Positions 1 to 5,778 of a stretch of DNA of 6,107 bases are shown here, in pieces (position 1 is the stretch's first letter; every line of letters begins with the position of its first letter). The position numbers and the translations under genes were made by a program. The stretch lies in contig CAMLGC010000109.1 of the NCBI GenBank assembly GCA_946479505.1, forward strand, positions 1 to 6,107. Direction: 5' to 3'. Below the pieces are notes generated by a model, which saw only the letters and a list, made by a program, of their open reading frames with translations, ran no database searches and was not told where the DNA came from. The stretch is from an uncultured Sphingomonadaceae bacterium (GTDB taxonomy: Bacteria > Pseudomonadota > Alphaproteobacteria > Sphingomonadales > Sphingomonadaceae).

Positions 1-614
1 TGCCAATTGTCCCACGAATTGGGGCGCGGCAGGAACGGCGTCGGCTGCTCGTCCCATGGCCCGGCCACGTCGGATCCCATGGCGAGCCCCACGCGCGAGG
101 CGTTCTCGGCGGCATATTCGTACCACAGCCGCCAGTCGCCGTCGGCGGTGCGGCCGATCGTCGCCTCCTTGGTGTTGCCCATCGTCTTGGACGAGGCGAG
201 CGCGACGCCTTGCTTTTCGAGCGCGTCGAGGCTCGGCCCCGCCGCAAAGAGCATGTTGCCGTGGATGAAGTCCGATTGGACGCCCGTATAATAGACGACG
301 TAGCCGTCTTCCATCCTGAGCACCGTCGGGTCTTCGACGCCGCCGATATCGACCTCGGCCGGCCCCGGCACGATGGCGGGCGCGTCCTCCATCTCGAAGA
401 CGTGGCCGTTGTCGCTCCACCCCGCCCAGATCACGCCGGTGTCCGCACGGTCGCTGCCGAGTGTCGGCACCGCGCGCACCATGATCCCCAGCCTGCCGGT
501 CGGCTCCTGCCACACATAGGGGCTCATCAGGTCGCGCTCGGCAAGCGCGGGCGGCCCGTGCAGCGTCACCGGCTCGAGCGCCTCGACGTTGAAGTTGATC
601 CCGGTCTGCCTCAT
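1..614 (-). CDS. GH130-like glycosidase, five-bladed beta-propeller (partial, C-terminus beyond the left edge)
   Basis: A minus-strand frame opens at ATG 614 and stays open to the window edge, giving 204 complete codons. Family-like features are GGVEDPTV (residues 91-98), YYTG (108-111), NTKEATI (147-153), the repeat-like strand LAMGSDVAGPW (177-187) and RPNSWDNW (197-204). This pattern fits the GH130 / GH43-like glycosidases, which hydrolyse or phosphorolyse beta-linked mannosides and related glycans. No signal peptide is visible, so a cytoplasmic enzyme acting on imported oligosaccharides is inferred. The start overlaps the stop of the upstream SDR gene as ATGA, which implies an operon with translational coupling. 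The exact substrate, and whether it is a phosphorylase or a hydrolase, cannot be read from this fragment. The fold assignment is fairly secure; the GH130 label is moderately so. Confidence 0.75.
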   Translation of the reverse strand, partial: MRQTGINFNVEALEPVTLHGPPALAERDLMSPYVWQEPTGRLGIMVRAVPTLGSDRADTGVIWAGWSDNGHVFEMEDAPAIVPGPAEVDIGGVEDPTVLRMEDGYVVYYTGVQSDFIHGNMLFAAGPSLDALEKQGVALASSKTMGNTKEATIGRTADGDWRLWYEYAAENASRVGLAMGSDVAGPWDEQPTPFLPRPNSWDNW

Positions 615-1381
615 GCGCCTTGCCCCAGCAGCAGCGAGAGACCGCCGTCGATCGTGAACGACGCGCCGGTGACATAGCCCGCCTCGTCCGACGCGAGCCA
701 TCGCGCCATCGCCGCGACCTCCTCGGGTTTTCCTGCGCGCAGCATCGGAATGTTCTTCTCCAGGCTCGCGCGATAGGCGAGGTCCTCGACCGCGCGCGCG
801 TTCATCGGCGTCAGGATCATGCCGGGACGGATCGCATTGACCCGGATGTTGCGCGCCGCCTCCTCGAGCGCGAGCGTCTGCACCAGCCGCGTCAGCCCGC
901 CCTTCGCGGCGCAATAATCGGCGCCGCCCGCGCGCACGACCTCGGCATGGATCGACGAGATGTGGATGAGCGCGGCGGGTTCGGTCGATTCGCCGCGCCC
1001 GCGCAGGAAGCGCCGCGAGACGAGGAACGCACCGGTCAGGTCGGTCGCGATCATCCGCCGCCACTGGTCTTCGCCCATGTCGCGCACCGGCACGCCCGCC
1101 ATGTTGATCCCGGCCGAATTGACCGCGACCACGGCCGGCCCGAACGCTTCTTCGGTTTCGGCAAAGGCGGCCTCGACCGAATGCGCGTCGTCGACCGCGC
1201 ACTGGATCGTCTTGGCGCGTCCCCCCGCGGCGATCACCGCCTCGGCGGTGATCCGCGCCTTGTCCTCGTCGGCGTAATAAAACACCGCGACGTCGTCTCG
1301 GGCCGCGCCGAACGCGACCGCGCACGCCGCACCGATCCCCGATTCCGCGCCGGTCACCACGACACATCGCGCCTTGCTCAT
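611..1381 (-). CDS. Short-chain dehydrogenase/reductase (SDR), glucose-1-dehydrogenase/FabG-like
   Basis: A 256-residue protein of typical classical SDR length. It shows the cofactor motif TGAESGIG (residues 10-17), NSAG (88-91), catalytic Ser143 in HISSIH, the YxxxK pair Tyr156/Lys160, a PG motif after strand 6 (187-188), and a C-terminal GYVTGASFTIDGG stretch (235-247). The end of strand 2 (FYYADED, 34-40) lacks the acidic residue usual for NAD and so leans towards NADP; this is inference. At the position of the fourth tetrad residue, usually Asn in NLxG, the sequence has Asp114 (TDLTG). ATG 1381 is chosen because AGGGG lies about 9 bases upstream and the family N-terminus starts there; a longer in-frame reading back to 1846 would cover the control region and antisense lysis-gene sequence. 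Its coupling to the downstream GH130-like gene suggests oxidation or reduction of a sugar or sugar acid. The substrate is unknown. Confidence 0.9.
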   Translation of the reverse strand: MSKARCVVVTGAESGIGAACAVAFGAARDDVAVFYYADEDKARITAEAVIAAGGRAKTIQCAVDDAHSVEAAFAETEEAFGPAVVAVNSAGINMAGVPVRDMGEDQWRRMIATDLTGAFLVSRRFLRGRGESTEPAALIHISSIHAEVVRAGGADYCAAKGGLTRLVQTLALEEAARNIRVNAIRPGMILTPMNARAVEDLAYRASLEKNIPMLRAGKPEEVAAMARWLASDEAGYVTGASFTIDGGLSLLLGQGA

Positions 1382-1469
1382 TTCTTTGTCCCCTCTTGCG
1401 CAGGAAAGAACGTGCCAGCGCCCGCGGGGTTGCGCGTCCGAAACAATGTGCTGAGGGGCTGTCCTACAC

Positions 1470-1486
1470 ATAACCAGATAGGTTAT
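1470..1486. promoter_or_regulatory. Perfect inverted repeat, candidate operator in the divergent SDR/endolysin region
   Basis: ATAACC-AGATA-GGTTAT is an exact 6+6 bp dyad with a 5 bp spacer, in a notably AT-rich patch of a GC-rich intergenic region. Its right arm overlaps a -10-like TATCAT (1484-1489) on the plus strand, about 30 bases before the endolysin start. No convincing -35 box is visible. The form suits a dimeric regulator that could repress the lysis genes, the divergent SDR operon, or both. The regulator cannot be named. Confidence 0.45.
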
Positions 1487-1516
1487 CATGCGCGCCGTGA
1501 CAGGGGAGAAGACGCA

Positions 1517-2059
1517 ATGGGGATCGACGAGCTGATCGATGGCGTCATCGCGCGTGAGGGCGGCTATGCGAATCATCCGGAGGACGCCGGCGGGCCGACG
1601 CGCTGGGGAATCACCCAAGCGGTGGCGCGGGCGCACGGCTTCGCCGGCGACATGCGCGCCCTGCCGCGCGACGAAGCGTCGGCGATCTATCGCCGTCTGT
1701 TTTGGCTGCGTCCGCATCTCGATTCTGTGGCCCAGCGGGCGCCTGCACTCGCGGCGGAATTGTTCGATACCGGCGTCAACATGGGGCCTGCCGTCGCGGC
1801 AGGCTTCCTCCAGCGCGCGCTCAACGCGCTCAATCGCGGCGCGCACGATTATCCCGATCTTCCGCGCGATGGCGTGATCGGCCCTCGGACGCTCGCCGCG
1901 CTGGATGCTTTCCTCGCGCTGCGCGGCGGCGCCGGCGAAGAGGTGCTCGTCAAGGCCGTCGAGGCGCTTCAGGGCGCGCGCTATCTTGACTTGGCGGAAA
2001 GTCGCCCCGCCAACGAATCCTTTGTTTACGGATGGTTGGCGAACCGCATCGGTTTGTAA
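1517..2059 (+). CDS. GH108 N-acetylmuramidase, phage/GTA-type endolysin
   Basis: A 180-residue protein of the glycoside hydrolase 108 family, which cleaves the MurNAc-GlcNAc bonds of peptidoglycan. The N-terminal catalytic domain has the EGGY signature (residues 14-17) with predicted catalytic Glu14, then GGPTRWGIT (25-33) and LFDTGVNMG (82-90). The C-terminal half carries the usual peptidoglycan-binding region, with DGVIGPRTLAAL (118-129) and VYGWLANR (170-177). ATG 1517 is chosen for a good AGGGGAG ribosome site at 1502-1508 and because the conserved N-terminus begins there. There is no Sec signal peptide, so export to the periplasm should need the holin encoded 58 bases downstream. Length and motifs look intact, with no sign of decay. 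Homologous endolysins release alphaproteobacterial gene transfer agents and prophages. Confidence 0.92.
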   Translation: MGIDELIDGVIAREGGYANHPEDAGGPTRWGITQAVARAHGFAGDMRALPRDEASAIYRRLFWLRPHLDSVAQRAPALAAELFDTGVNMGPAVAAGFLQRALNALNRGAHDYPDLPRDGVIGPRTLAALDAFLALRGGAGEEVLVKAVEALQGARYLDLAESRPANESFVYGWLANRIGL

Positions 2060-2076
2060 ACCCCGGCGGGACAGTC

Positions 2077-2090
2077 AAGTTAGTCAACTT
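2077..2090. promoter_or_regulatory. Small inverted repeat between endolysin and holin
   Basis: AAGTT-AGTC-AACTT is a 5+5 bp dyad inside the 58-base gap, and AGTCAA also occurs twice in direct orientation (from 2073 and from 2082). It lies about 28 bases before the holin start. It could be a regulator site or an RNA hairpin that tunes holin expression. It is short enough to be chance, so the call is tentative. Confidence 0.2.
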
Positions 2091-2117
2091 CGCAAATCGG
2101 CATGGAAGGAATAACGC

Positions 2118-2531
2118 ATGAGCATCATCGACGGAATCATCGGCCCGATCGCCGGCATCATCGACAAGATCATCCCCGATCCCAGGGCGCGCGACGAGGC
2201 CAAGCTCAAGCTGCTCGATCTCCAGGGCAGCCAGGCGATGGAGCAGGTCAAGACGCAGCTTTCGGCGATTCTGGCCGAGGCGCAATCGGCCGACCCGTGG
2301 ACCAGCCGCGCGCGCCCCAGCTTCCTCTATGTCATGTACGCGATTCTGCTCTGGTCGATCCCGATGGGCCTGATCGCCGCGGTCCAGCCGCAAATGGCCC
2401 ATGACATCGCATCGGGCATGAATGCCTATTTGAACGGCATCCCCGAACCTCTCTACGCCCTCTTCGGCACCGGCTATCTCGGCTACACCGCCGCGCGCAC
2501 CTGGACCAAGGTGAAGGGGGCGGAGAAATAG
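2118..2531 (+). CDS. GTA-type holin (three-helix holin family)
   Basis: A 137-residue small membrane protein that resembles the 3TM holins for gene-transfer-agent release (GTA_holin_3TM family). It has an N-terminal amphipathic or hydrophobic helix rich in Ile and Gly (residues 1-20), a charged helical linker with a DPRARDEAKLKLL segment (21-33), and the family-typical DPWTSRARPSFLYVMYAIL (59-77) leading into a first clear membrane segment (about 68-90). A second segment follows around 112-128 and the tail is basic (TKVKGAEK). Holins form inner-membrane lesions that let the endolysin reach peptidoglycan, and this gene directly follows the muramidase. The start is set by GGAAGGA at 2104-2110, seven bases before ATG 2118. 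The gene order, endolysin then holin, is the reverse of many phage cassettes. Confidence 0.88.
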   Translation: MSIIDGIIGPIAGIIDKIIPDPRARDEAKLKLLDLQGSQAMEQVKTQLSAILAEAQSADPWTSRARPSFLYVMYAILLWSIPMGLIAAVQPQMAHDIASGMNAYLNGIPEPLYALFGTGYLGYTAARTWTKVKGAEK

Positions 2532-2538
2532 CACCCCA

Positions 2539-2556
2539 CTCCCGCTGGAGATTTTT
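2539..2556 (+). terminator. Weak candidate intrinsic terminator after the holin gene
   Basis: CTCC-CGCT-GGAG is followed by ATTTTT, starting eight bases after the holin stop. A run of five T is unusual in this GC-rich DNA and is placed where a terminator would be expected. The stem is only four base pairs, so it may be inefficient or chance. Confidence 0.3.
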
Positions 2557-2623
2557 CGCGACCTCGCCCGCGCTTTCCTTGTCCGGGTGACGAGTTGGGG
2601 GGGCGCGCGCGTCGGAGCCCCAT

Positions 2624-2652
2624 GTTGCGCCCCTTCCGCCGTTCCCCCATAT
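2624..2652 (+). promoter_or_regulatory. Candidate heat-shock (RpoH) promoter of hslV
   Basis: GTTGCGC (2624-2630), a 14 bp spacer and CCCCATAT (2645-2652) resemble the sigma-32/RpoH consensus CTTGAAA-N13/15-CCCCATnT; the -10 match is exact and the -35 is partial. A second -10-like CCCCATGT lies at 2618-2625. HslVU is a classical heat-shock protease, so this control is expected. Transcription would begin only about 0-3 bases before ATG 2661. A very similar arrangement stands before hslU. Confidence 0.45.
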
Positions 2653-2660
2653 CGCGCCGC

Positions 2661-3224
2661 ATGAGCAACGATCCGCACGCGCTGCCCGCCTGGCACGGCA
2701 CCACCATCGTTTCGGTCCGCAAGGCCGGCAAGGTCGTGATCGCCGGCGACGGCCAGGTGTCGATGGGCCAGACGGTGATGAAGCCCAATGCGCGCAAGGT
2801 CCGGCCCTTGAGCGATGGCAAGGTGATCGCCGGCTTCGCGGGCGCCACCGCCGACGCTTTCACCCTGCTCGAACGCCTCGAAGCCAAGCTCGAGCGCCAC
2901 CAGGGCCATTTGATGCGCGCCGCGGTCGAGCTCGCCAAGGACTGGCGGACCGACAAGTATCTGCGCAACCTGGAAGCGCTGATGATCGTCGCCGACAGGC
3001 AAGTGACGTTGGTGCTCACCGGAAACGGCGACGTGCTCGAGCCGGAGGGCGGCATCACCGCGATCGGCTCGGGCGGCAACTACGCGCTCGCCGCCGCGCG
3101 CGCGCTCGCCGAATACGAGCCCGACGCCGAGACGCTCGCCCGCCGCGCGATGAAGATCGCCGCCGACATCTGCGTCTATACCAACGAGAACCTCACCGTG
3201 GAGACGCTCGATAGCGACGCGTGA
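2661..3224 (+). CDS. hslV: ATP-dependent protease subunit HslV (ClpQ), peptidase
   Basis: A 187-residue N-terminal-nucleophile threonine protease, the proteasome-beta-like core of the cytoplasmic HslUV complex; it forms a double hexamer capped by HslU. The mature enzyme begins at Thr14 in GTTIVSV, so 13 residues form a propeptide removed after Gly13. The conserved [15 protein letters not shown] follows, with Asp30 and Lys46 matching active-site Asp17 and Lys33 of the mature E. coli enzyme, and ICVYTN lies near the C-terminus. ATG 2661 ([11 protein letters not shown]) is preferred because it gives the usual family length. It has no Shine-Dalgarno sequence and lies just after an RpoH-like promoter, so leaderless translation is possible. 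An in-frame ATG at 2622 preceded by GGAG is a less likely start that would add 13 residues. Its partner hslU lies downstream, beyond an unrelated oxidase gene. Confidence 0.96.
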   Translation: MSNDPHALPAWHGTTIVSVRKAGKVVIAGDGQVSMGQTVMKPNARKVRPLSDGKVIAGFAGATADAFTLLERLEAKLERHQGHLMRAAVELAKDWRTDKYLRNLEALMIVADRQVTLVLTGNGDVLEPEGGITAIGSGGNYALAAARALAEYEPDAETLARRAMKIAADICVYTNENLTVETLDSDA

Positions 3225-3228
3225 TTCT

Positions 3229-4416
3229 TTGTTCCCCCGCGAACGCGGGGGTCCAGAGTCGCAGGCGCTGCGCTCAGCTACCCTGGGCTCCCGCCTTCGC
3301 GGGAGCACTGGTGTACCAAGACGCACCATCCTCGCCGCCGGCGCCACCCTCGCGCTCCCCGGCTGCGCAGCGACCGTCGCCCGCCCACTCGCAAGCCGCC
3401 CCGCAACCCCCTGCCTCCCCCGCGTGAAAGTCTCCCGAGACCGCCTCATCCGCGAGCTCGTGGGCTTACGCCCCTACCGTCCCTCGGGCTTCGTCGTCCG
3501 CGCCGACACGCTCGGCCCCAAGCGCCTCGTCCACAATTACGGCCATGGCGGCGCGGGTATCACGCTCGCCTGGGGCACCTCGCGCCTCGCGACCAATCTC
3601 GGCCTCCAGGGCCATGCCGGCCCCGTCGCGGTGATCGGCGCGGGTGTGGTCGGGCTCACCACCGCGCGGCTGGTGCAGGAGGCGGGCTATCCGGTGACGA
3701 TCTACGCCGCCCAGCTCCCGCCCGACACCACCTCGAACATCGCCGGCGGCCAATGGTATCCCTCGCTCCTCTACGACGGCGACGCGATCACCCCCGCCTT
3801 CGAAGGCCAGCTCGTCGCCGCCGCCTCCTACGCCTACCAGCGCTACCAGATCATGATCGGCGACGACTACGGCGTGCGCTGGATGACCAACTACATCCTC
3901 ACCGACACGCCGCCGACCGAGAGTCGCACCGACGAGCTGCTCGCAGGCATGCTCCCCCAGTCGCGCACGCTCGCGCCGGCCGAGCACCCCTTCGACAGCC
4001 CTTACGTCAGCGCCTTTACCGGCATGATGATCGAGCCGCCGCGCCTGCTCCGCGCGCTGCTGCGCGATATCCGGCTGGCAGGCGGCAATATCCACGTCCG
4101 CGACTTCCGCACTCCCTCAGACCTGCTCGCTTTGCAAGAAGGTCTGATTTTCAACTGCACCGGCCTCGGCTCGAACGCGCTGTTCGGCGACACCCAACTC
4201 CAACCGATGCGCGGCCAACTCGCCGTGCTCCTTCCGCAGCCCGAGATCGAGTACGCACTCGAAACCGGCGAGGGCATGTACATGTTCTCGAGGCACGACG
4301 GGATCATCCTCGGCGGCACCGCCGATTACGGCAACTGGTCGACCGAGGTCGATCCCGAGACCACCGAGGGCCTGCTCGCGCTCCACGCCGACATCGCCGC
4401 CCGCGTCCGCTGTTGA
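3229..4416 (+). CDS. Circularly permuted D-amino-acid-oxidase-like FAD-dependent oxidoreductase, possible Tat lipoprotein; start uncertain
   Basis: The product has the motifs of the DAO flavoenzyme family, which oxidises amines or amino acids with FAD, but in permuted order. Numbered from TTG 3229, the order is RR 31-32 with a hydrophobic stretch and LPGC (43-46) resembling a Tat lipoprotein signal, then GLRPYRP (79-85), [15 protein letters not shown] (102-116), the FAD-binding VIGAGVVGL (135-143), TSNIAGGQW (168-176), NCTGLGS (309-315), MRGQLAVL (327-334) and [13 protein letters not shown] (358-370), with the end soon after. In ordinary D-amino acid oxidases the first two motifs lie at the C-terminus. 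Arg81 matches the carboxylate-binding Arg of GxRPVRP. No ATG stands before the RR motif: TTG 3229 lacks a ribosome site and lies in or next to a palindromic repeat, and the next in-frame start, GTG 3424, would omit the signal (330 residues). The gene sits between hslV and hslU. The substrate is unknown. Confidence 0.8.
   Translation: MFPRERGGPESQALRSATLGSRLRGSTGVPRRTILAAGATLALPGCAATVARPLASRPATPCLPRVKVSRDRLIRELVGLRPYRPSGFVVRADTLGPKRLVHNYGHGGAGITLAWGTSRLATNLGLQGHAGPVAVIGAGVVGLTTARLVQEAGYPVTIYAAQLPPDTTSNIAGGQWYPSLLYDGDAITPAFEGQLVAAASYAYQRYQIMIGDDYGVRWMTNYILTDTPPTESRTDELLAGMLPQSRTLAPAEHPFDSPYVSAFTGMMIEPPRLLRALLRDIRLAGGNIHVRDFRTPSDLLALQEGLIFNCTGLGSNALFGDTQLQPMRGQLAVLLPQPEIEYALETGEGMYMFSRHDGIILGGTADYGNWSTEVDPETTEGLLALHADIAARVRC
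3231..3310. repeat. GC-rich double-hairpin palindromic repeat element
   Basis: Two near-perfect hairpins flank a short core. Hairpin 1 pairs 3234-3241 with 3244-3251 (CCCCCGCG / CGCGGGGG). Hairpin 2 pairs 3287-3294 with 3299-3306 (GCTCCCGC-CTTC-GCGGGAGC). The inner arms GGGGGTCCAG and CTGGGCTCCC are also roughly complementary (8 of 10), so the whole element is a dyad that can refold. It resembles the dispersed intergenic palindromic repeats (REP-like) common in sphingomonads. It begins seven bases after the hslV stop and runs into the 5' end of the oxidase reading frame without a stop codon. As RNA it could stabilise or attenuate the hslV transcript. Dispersal cannot be checked from one copy. 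Confidence 0.7.
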
Positions 4417-4440
4417 TCCGCGACCCGCGCCTCCCGATAT
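4412..4440 (+). promoter_or_regulatory. Candidate heat-shock (RpoH) promoter of hslU
   Basis: GTTGATC (4412-4418), a 14 bp spacer and CCCGATAT (4433-4440) mirror the arrangement before hslV and differ from the RpoH -10 consensus CCCCATnT at one base. The -35 overlaps the oxidase stop codon. Transcription would start near 4447, about 25 bases before the hslU ATG. This would let hslU respond to heat shock separately from hslV. Confidence 0.4.
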
Positions 4441-4471
4441 GCGGCGCGACACCCGAACACCTGAGAGACGA

Positions 4472-5770
4472 ATGAACGAGAAGCTGACCCCCAAGACCAT
4501 CGTCGCCGCGCTGGACGAGCACATCATCGGCCAGAAGGACGCCAAGCGCGCCGTCGCGGTCGCGTTGCGCAACCGCTGGCGCCGTCAGCAGCTCGATCCC
4601 GAGCTGCGCGACGAGGTCACCCCCAAGAACATTCTGATGATCGGCCCCACCGGCTGCGGCAAGACCGAGATCAGCCGCCGTCTCGCCAAGCTCGCCGACG
4701 CGCCCTTCGTCAAGGTCGAGGCCACCAAGTTCACGGAAGTCGGCTATGTCGGCCGCGACGTCGAGCAGATCGCGCGCGACCTGGTCGAGGAAGCGATCCG
4801 CCTCGAAAAGGAACGCCGCCGCGCCGCGGTGAAGGACAAGGCCGAGGAGGCGGCGGTAAACCGCCTGCTCGATGCGCTGACGGGCAAGGATGCTTCCGCG
4901 GCGACGCGCGAGGCGTTCCGCCAGCGCTTCTTCGATGGCCATCTGAACGACAAGGAGATCGAGCTCGAGCTGGAGGCACAGCCCCAAATGCCCTTCGAGA
5001 TGCCAGGGGGCGGGTCGGTCGGCATGATCAACCTCTCCGACATGATGGGCAAGGCGCTGGGCGGCGGGCAGAAGAAGCGCCGCAAGCTCACCGTCGCCGC
5101 GGCGTGGGAGAAGCTCGTCGAGGAGGAAGCCGACGCCCGGCTCGATCAGGACGAGGTCAGCCGCGTCGCGCTGTCGGATGCGGAGGAGAACGGCATCGTC
5201 TTCTTGGACGAGATCGACAAGATCGCGGTCTCCGACGTGCGCGGCGGCTCGGTCAGCCGCGAGGGCGTCCAGCGCGACCTGCTGCCGCTGATCGAGGGCA
5301 CCACGGTCGCGACCAAATACGGCCCGATGAAGACCGACCACATCCTCTTCATCGCGTCGGGCGCGTTCCATGTCGCCAAGCCCAGCGACCTGCTCCCCGA
5401 GCTTCAGGGCCGCCTGCCGATCCGCGTCGAGCTGTCGGCGCTCACCGAGGACGATTTCGTCTCGATCCTCTCGGACACCAAGGCCTCGCTACCCCAGCAA
5501 TACAAGGCGCTGATCGGCACCGAAGGCGTCGGCATCACCTTTGCCGAGGACGGGATCAAGGCGGTCGCGCGCATCGCCGCCGAGGTCAACGGCCAGGTCG
5601 AGAACATCGGCGCCCGCCGCCTCCAGACGGTGATGGAAAAGCTCCTGGAGGAAGTGAGCTTCGAGGCCGAGAATCGCGCCGGCTCGACGCTCACCATCGA
5701 CGCCGCCTATGTCGAGCAACAGCTCGCCAGCATCGCCCGCAACACCGATCTCAGCCGCTTCGTGCTGTAG
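4472..5770 (+). CDS. hslU: ATP-dependent protease ATPase subunit HslU (ClpY), unfoldase
   Basis: A 432-residue AAA+ ATPase of full family length. It forms a hexameric ring that unfolds substrates and feeds them to HslV in the cytoplasm. It shows the N-terminal [17 protein letters not shown] (residues 5-21), Walker A GPTGCGKT (58-65), pore loop GYVG (91-94), the charged HslU-specific I-domain (about 105-225), Walker [10 protein letters not shown] (241-249), a sensor-1 region IASGAFH (295-301), Arg314 in LQGRLPIRV as the likely arginine finger, and sensor-2 IGARRL (379-384). The C-terminal tail ends LSRFVL, the segment that docks into HslV to activate it. ATG 4472 (MNEKLTP) is the family start; an in-frame ATG at 4439 would add an unconserved basic leader. 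The ribosome site is weak (GAGAG at 4463-4467). hslU does not directly follow hslV as usual: the oxidase gene lies between them, and a candidate promoter stands before hslU. Confidence 0.97.
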   Translation: MNEKLTPKTIVAALDEHIIGQKDAKRAVAVALRNRWRRQQLDPELRDEVTPKNILMIGPTGCGKTEISRRLAKLADAPFVKVEATKFTEVGYVGRDVEQIARDLVEEAIRLEKERRRAAVKDKAEEAAVNRLLDALTGKDASAATREAFRQRFFDGHLNDKEIELELEAQPQMPFEMPGGGSVGMINLSDMMGKALGGGQKKRRKLTVAAAWEKLVEEEADARLDQDEVSRVALSDAEENGIVFLDEIDKIAVSDVRGGSVSREGVQRDLLPLIEGTTVATKYGPMKTDHILFIASGAFHVAKPSDLLPELQGRLPIRVELSALTEDDFVSILSDTKASLPQQYKALIGTEGVGITFAEDGIKAVARIAAEVNGQVENIGARRLQTVMEKLLEEVSFEAENRAGSTLTIDAAYVEQQLASIARNTDLSRFVL

Positions 5771-5778
5771 AGCGGGGA

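Noticed and set aside
620..1516. A long upstream extension of the endolysin frame
   Set aside because: It lies antisense to the SDR gene and shows no domain; the GH108 domain begins at ATG 1517 with a good ribosome site.
1382..1846. N-terminal extension of the SDR back to position 1846
   Set aside because: The extension crosses the divergent control region and the antisense of the endolysin gene; the family N-terminus and a ribosome site support ATG 1381.
1517..2531. Active prophage
   Set aside because: Only lysis genes are present; no structural, replication, integration or repressor genes flank them in this window.
3231..3310. CRISPR repeat or intrinsic terminator reading of the double hairpin
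   Set aside because: There is no repeat-spacer series and no U-run after either hairpin; a REP-like palindromic element fits better.
1950..3449. A 499-codon minus-strand open frame across the endolysin end, holin and hslV
   Set aside because: It is antisense to three well-recognised genes, has low-complexity Arg/Ala/Gly-rich sequence without any family motif, and arises from strong third-position GC bias.
3466..4095. Minus-strand 209-codon frame opposite the oxidase
   Set aside because: It is a shadow of the permuted oxidase gene; no motif or ribosome site supports it.
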